Source of the DNA: CAZJYI01 sp964550025 | GTDB lineage: Bacteria > Verrucomicrobiota > Kiritimatiellia > UBA8416 > CAYOBW01 | Direction: 5' to 3' | Length of the DNA stretch: 18,212 nt | NCBI GenBank assembly: GCA_964550025.1 | Contig: CAZJYI010000199.1 | Span: 1-18,212, forward strand | Part shown: positions 15,118 to 18,212 of the stretch, in pieces | Position numbering within the stretch: position 1 is the stretch's first letter | How the letters are laid out: every line of letters begins with the position of its first letter | Notes under the pieces: model-generated | Databases searched by the model: none | Seen by the model: only the letters and a program-made list of their open reading frames with translations | What the model was told of the DNA's origin: nothing | Made by a program: the position numbers and the translations under genes

Positions 15118-16621
15118 CGAGCGACTCCTCCGCTGTAGCGCGTTTTCCGGCCGGTTCGGTACCGGGCTTTTCCACACGAAAGACGAATTCGCCGAGTCCG
15201 TGGCCCGGCAGGTAGGATGCCGCGGGGGTTTGATGGGGGTTGGTCGCTCGCGGCACCACGTAGCCAACCAGTTCGGCAAAGGTGATGTAGCCGTCTCCGT
15301 TGGTGTCGGCCAGCCCTTCCTTGAGGGCTTCGAGCATGTGTCCCGTGAATACGCTGTGGCCGCCGGGACCGCCATCGGCCACGCGCTGGTCTTTTCCACC
15401 GGCCGTCAGAACCTGGCGAGCCTTGCGGCGGGTAATCTCCCTGACGTAGTCGGGAATACCCGGGTCCACACCACTCCCGCGCGATGCCAGCATACCCCCG
15501 TAGCAGGCGTCGAGCACATAGAGCTGGTGTTTGGCCGTGCCCATCTTTCGCGAGAGCGACTGGATCTCTTCCATGGAGATGTAGCCGGCGCTTGTCTCGC
15601 CGCCATCGTAGGGGACGATGTAGCCCCAGTCCTGACCGCCCAGCCGCTCCGTGTGACCGTGGCCGGCAAAAAACACGAACACACAGTCATTCGCGGCCAC
15701 CCGGGGCGCCAGGTCGTTCTGCATCGTGTGCAGGATGGCCTGCTTCGTGGCCTTCTCGTTGTAGAGGGATACGACTTCATCATATCCCTGTTGCTCAAGA
15801 TAGCGCGCCACACTGCCGGCGTCCTTGCACGCATAGTTCAACGACTGCCACCGCTCGGCGGGGTAACGGTCGATCCCGATGACGAGACCATAGCGCCTGG
15901 CATAGGAGAACAGCTCGCCGCCATCCTCGTCTTCCACGATAGGATGCACGCCGCGGAACGTCACTTCCGTACCGGTACCCGACGTCGCGGACCGCCGGGC
16001 GTGAGCCGCAAGGAGAAAGGCACCTACCCCGCACAGGGCAGCCAGGCCGCAGGCAGCAAGAACGGCGGTCGCCCGGCGCAAGAAGGGCCCGTGAGCTCCC
16101 CTCCCCTCCACGTACTCCGGCCTTGAGACGGGGCGCAGTACGGCAGAACGAGATCCCTCCCCGATCGGGGACGCCTCCGCGGGAACGGCCGTCGCCCGCA
16201 TGGTCCACGTGACGGGCCGACGCCGCGGGCGCCACAGCACGGCCTCACGTCCGGCGTGTTCGATCACCTCGATCGGCGCGGGTTCCGGCGCCGAGACATG
16301 CATACCGGGGGGAAGCAGTGCAACGGCCAGGGGATCGCCCAGCGCGGGCACGACCGACCACTTCACGCTCCCGGTCCCGTCCGAGGCACTCTGGATATCC
16401 GAAGTGTCGGCGCGTTCCGAACGCGCCAATCCGGGCTGGTCGCGATAGTGCAGAAGACCGCCGGCCGCCGCGCTCCAATCGGCCGGGGGGCGTTTCGCAC
16501 CCCACTTCACCGTCAGCGACGCGCCGGGGCCGGGGAGCACGGTCTCCACGCGGCCGCACAACTCCCCCCCGTTCTCGTCGAGAACCAGGACCAGAAGCCC
16601 ATCCACCTGTATCGGACTCAT
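15107..16621 (-). CDS. Membrane-anchored caspase-family protease with C-terminal EF-hand
   Basis: The 504-residue protein starts at ATG 16621, with GAGG nine bases upstream. A TTG-initiated extension to 16675 would begin in the -35 box and is rejected. Residues 1-180 form a domain I do not recognise, with three Trp-centred strands (SLTVKWGAK, GSVKWSVV, RPVTWTMRA). A single transmembrane helix spans about 184-206 (ATAVLAACGLAALCGVGAF). A caspase-like C14 domain occupies about 240-435: YGLVIGIDRYP, VFVFFAGHGH with H321 and YVLDACYGG with C373; the dyad is intact. A canonical EF-hand loop, DTNGDGYITFAE (439-450), lies at its C-terminal edge. Known metacaspases are often calcium-activated, so this may be a calcium switch. 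Arg flanks both ends of the helix, so topology is unclear. First gene of the caspase operon. Confidence 0.88.
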   Translation of the reverse strand: MSPIQVDGLLVLVLDENGGELCGRVETVLPGPGASLTVKWGAKRPPADWSAAAGGLLHYRDQPGLARSERADTSDIQSASDGTGSVKWSVVPALGDPLAVALLPPGMHVSAPEPAPIEVIEHAGREAVLWRPRRRPVTWTMRATAVPAEASPIGEGSRSAVLRPVSRPEYVEGRGAHGPFLRRATAVLAACGLAALCGVGAFLLAAHARRSATSGTGTEVTFRGVHPIVEDEDGGELFSYARRYGLVIGIDRYPAERWQSLNYACKDAGSVARYLEQQGYDEVVSLYNEKATKQAILHTMQNDLAPRVAANDCVFVFFAGHGHTERLGGQDWGYIVPYDGGETSAGYISMEEIQSLSRKMGTAKHQLYVLDACYGGMLASRGSGVDPGIPDYVREITRRKARQVLTAGGKDQRVADGGPGGHSVFTGHMLEALKEGLADTNGDGYITFAELVGYVVPRATNPHQTPAASYLPGHGLGEFVFRVEKPGTEPAGKRATAEESLDDA

Positions 16622-16646
16622 TGCACTCGGCCTCACTGTGAGCTTT

Positions 16647-16675
16647 ACTTTACCACCCCGCATCGGATGTCTCAA
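16647..16675 (-). promoter_or_regulatory. Promoter of the caspase operon
   Basis: On the minus strand, TTGAGA (16675-16670), a 17-base spacer ending in GG and TAAAGT (16652-16647) lie in the 80-base gap between the HD-GYP stop and the caspase ATG. Transcription would start near 16640, about 19 bases upstream of the ATG. The spacing matches the URO-D and HD-GYP promoters, but the surrounding sequence is not clearly related. Confidence 0.45.
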
Positions 16676-16701
16676 GAGTGAAAGAGCCGGCTGTTCTCCG
16701 T

Positions 16702-17988
16702 TCAGGAGCTCGGGGGACGGTTATCGAAGATCCCAAAAGTCTGATCGTATTCGCGGCGGGCCGACTCCTGGACACGTGCGCGTGCTTCGTTGACCTCGTC
16801 GTAGTTCCGGACAACCAGCGATACCAGGGCGCCGTCCACGGCCCCTTCGGCCACCTGTCGGTTGAGAATGCCCAGGGTCTCGTCTCTGGACAGGCCCGGG
16901 CGGTGGGGCCTGTCTTCGCTGGTAGCGGTCACGATGTCCGCCACGGCGAGGATGCGCGCTCCCAGGGAGAGGTCGCGGCCATGGTGGTGAAAGGGATACC
17001 CGCCGCCATCCAGCCGTTCGTGGTGGAACGCCGCCCAGTCCCGCACGTCCGACAGCTCCGCCACCGTGTCGAGACACCCGTACGTGTAGTACGGATGCGC
17101 CCGCACCGCGCAGAACTCCCTGGCATTGAGCTTCCCGGCCGTCTCGAATACCTTCGCGGGAATGCCGACCCGGCCCACGTCGTGAGCGTAACCGGCCAGG
17201 GCCATGCGCGCGCACTCCCGCTCGGACATCCCCGCGTACGCCGCAATCACGGAGGCCACCTTGGCGACGCCGCTGCTGTGGGTCGCGGTGTACGAGCTGC
17301 GGAAGTCGATCATGCGCGCAAACAGCGTTCCAAACTGCAGCATGGTCTTCTCCGACAGGCGCACGCGCGGCAGGTGTACACGGGGATGCACCCGTTGCGC
17401 CAGTCCCCGGGCCGTCAAGTCGAGCCAGAAACACTCCTCCTGTCCGGTATCGGCCAGGGCCTCGACGAAACCGGCATCAAGCAGGGAGCCCGCTTCCCCG
17501 CGGAGCGTCTCCAGGATACCGTCACGGTCCGCCAGCACGTTGTCCGTGTCCGCGGCCAATGCCGCCGTCCGGGCGGCGACGTGGAGGAGGTGCGCCTCTC
17601 GGGGAACGGGCTCGCCCATCCATTCGGCGCCGTCACCGTCTCGCCACGGCAAGCGACCGAAACGGACCAGCCCCGCCGCTTCGCGGAACGGGGCAAAAGA
17701 GCGCAGCACCACGCTGCCGACGTGGGAGCTCGGGGACAGACCCGCGGCCGTGGGCCTGGCCCCGTCCAGGCGTTGCTTGAGGCAGAGCGTGCCGCAATCG
17801 TGCAGCGCGCCGGCCAGAACAACCGTGGCCAGCTCCCGATCGGGCAAACCGAGCCGCTCCGCCACTCGAAGCGCAATGTAGGCAGCCCGTTCGTGTCGCC
17901 GCGCCGTCCGTTCCGAGGCGAGCTCCGTGACCCTGGACACCACGCCCACCAGGTCCCACAGTTCGACTTCAACATCCAGATTCGGCAT
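16702..17988 (-). CDS. Tandem HD / HD-GYP phosphohydrolase
   Basis: The 428-residue protein starts at ATG 17988, with GGGAGG seven bases upstream. The C-terminal half (about 230-400) is a complete HD-GYP domain: H237, AHDVGRVGIP with H269/D270, AHP with H298, FHHERLDGGGYP (321-332) and ILAVADIVTA with D351. HD-GYP domains hydrolyse cyclic di-GMP to pGpG or GMP, and some act on cGAMP. The N-terminal half (about 28-165) looks like a decayed copy: RHERAA (H32), LHDCG (H63/D64), SSHVGS and EAHLLHVAARTAALA are kept but the GYP loop is lost. There is no receiver, signal peptide or membrane segment, so it is cytoplasmic. Its promoter is separate from that of the caspases 80 bases downstream, but read-through is possible because no terminator is visible. 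Confidence 0.85.
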   Translation of the reverse strand: MPNLDVEVELWDLVGVVSRVTELASERTARRHERAAYIALRVAERLGLPDRELATVVLAGALHDCGTLCLKQRLDGARPTAAGLSPSSHVGSVVLRSFAPFREAAGLVRFGRLPWRDGDGAEWMGEPVPREAHLLHVAARTAALAADTDNVLADRDGILETLRGEAGSLLDAGFVEALADTGQEECFWLDLTARGLAQRVHPRVHLPRVRLSEKTMLQFGTLFARMIDFRSSYTATHSSGVAKVASVIAAYAGMSERECARMALAGYAHDVGRVGIPAKVFETAGKLNAREFCAVRAHPYYTYGCLDTVAELSDVRDWAAFHHERLDGGGYPFHHHGRDLSLGARILAVADIVTATSEDRPHRPGLSRDETLGILNRQVAEGAVDGALVSLVVRNYDEVNEARARVQESARREYDQTFGIFDNRPPSS

Positions 17989-18008
17989 GCGTCAACCTCC
18001 CGGCGCCC

Positions 18009-18077
18009 CGCGTGCTTGCACAGCCGCCGCCACTGAACACGGGAACAAGCTTACCTTGCGCATCTCCGCGGATCAAG
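18009..18077 (-). repeat. Conserved promoter-leader element, copy 2
   Basis: Ungapped match (51 of 69 bases) to 11790-11858. It includes CTGTGCAAGCACGCG with its GTGC-AA-GCAC palindrome, the promoter boxes and the CTTGATCC edge. Here it ends 20 bases before the HD-GYP start codon, entirely outside the coding sequence, which shows that the conservation is regulatory rather than coding. Confidence 0.6.
18048..18076 (-). promoter_or_regulatory. Promoter of the HD-GYP gene
   Basis: On the minus strand, TTGATC (18076-18071), a 17-base spacer ending in AAGG and TAAGCT (18053-18048) are conserved with the URO-D promoter. Transcription would start near 18041, giving a leader of about 53 bases that contains the GTGCAAGCAC palindrome. 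Confidence 0.5.
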
Positions 18078-18212
18078 GTCGTCTCTCGCCTCGCACATTC
18101 CCCTTTTCGGGTCCCATCACCGTTCCACACCGGCAATGACCGCGGCTACGATGCCCCACGGGCGCATGGCAGTTGCGTGGGTTGTGGTTCCGCTCGCCAG
18201 TAGTGCTAGCTT

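Noticed and set aside
15002..16126. Long plus-strand open frame of 374 codons
   Set aside because: Antisense shadow of the membrane caspase gene.
16622..16675. TTG 16675 as the caspase start
   Set aside because: It lies in the predicted -35 box. ATG 16621 has a ribosome site and begins the protein-like sequence.
12793..17988. Gasdermin, CRISPR-linked or STAND partner for the caspases
   Set aside because: No pore-forming protein, TPR-CHAT, Cas gene or NTPase sensor is encoded in the neighbouring sequence visible here.
16678..18036. Long plus-strand open frame of 452 codons
   Set aside because: It is antisense to the HD-GYP gene, whose motifs are unmistakable; it shows no recognisable domain. 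GC-rich codon bias explains the lack of stops.
18151..18212. Possible start of a plus-strand gene (ATG 18151 or 18166, MAVAWVVVPLASSAS)
   Set aside because: The hydrophobic leader is suggestive, but there is no ribosome binding site and only about 15 codons are visible before the window ends.

Overview
The window is GC-rich bacterial DNA. It most resembles the PVC group, probably Kiritimatiellota or Lentisphaerota. This is judged from gene content: a chondroitinase-ABC-like lyase, WbsX/GH99-like and DUF4838 CAZyme-type proteins, a secreted EF-hand protein, a URO-D-family methyltransferase-like protein, a BACON/jelly-roll repeat protein and large caspase-family proteins. No rRNA, tRNA, CRISPR array, transposase or phage gene was recognised, so the assignment is an inference.

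The left half (1-7565) is all on the plus strand. It begins inside a PL8 polysaccharide lyase and continues with a four-EF-hand secreted protein that has its own promoter. Next is a two-gene module of a 62-residue helical protein overlapping an MNT-fold nucleotidyltransferase. Two secreted carbohydrate-active candidates follow, a WbsX/GH99-like protein and a DUF4838 protein. The secreted proteins suggest export of enzymes against sulfated or uronic-acid polysaccharides, with the nucleotidyltransferase module inserted as a small accessory element. Positions 7566-7907 are a convergent spacer.

The right half (7908-17988) is all on the minus strand. In transcription order it holds a tandem HD/HD-GYP protein; a membrane-anchored caspase with an EF-hand; a secreted metacaspase-like protein with a DUF4384-like tail; a VapB/VapC toxin-antitoxin pair; a URO-D-family protein; and a large BACON/jelly-roll repeat protein that seems to have lost its 5' end. 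The two caspase genes overlap by 11 bases and form an operon behind their own promoter.

Two results stand out. The first is the coupled caspase pair, one membrane-bound with a built-in calcium site and one exported, which looks like a two-protease signalling or execution module. The second is a conserved, ungapped promoter-leader element of about 69 bases. It lies upstream of two unrelated genes on the same strand (the URO-D and HD-GYP genes) and contains TTGATC-N17-TARNCT-type promoter boxes and the palindrome GTGCAAGCAC. Promoter positions also correct several start codons.
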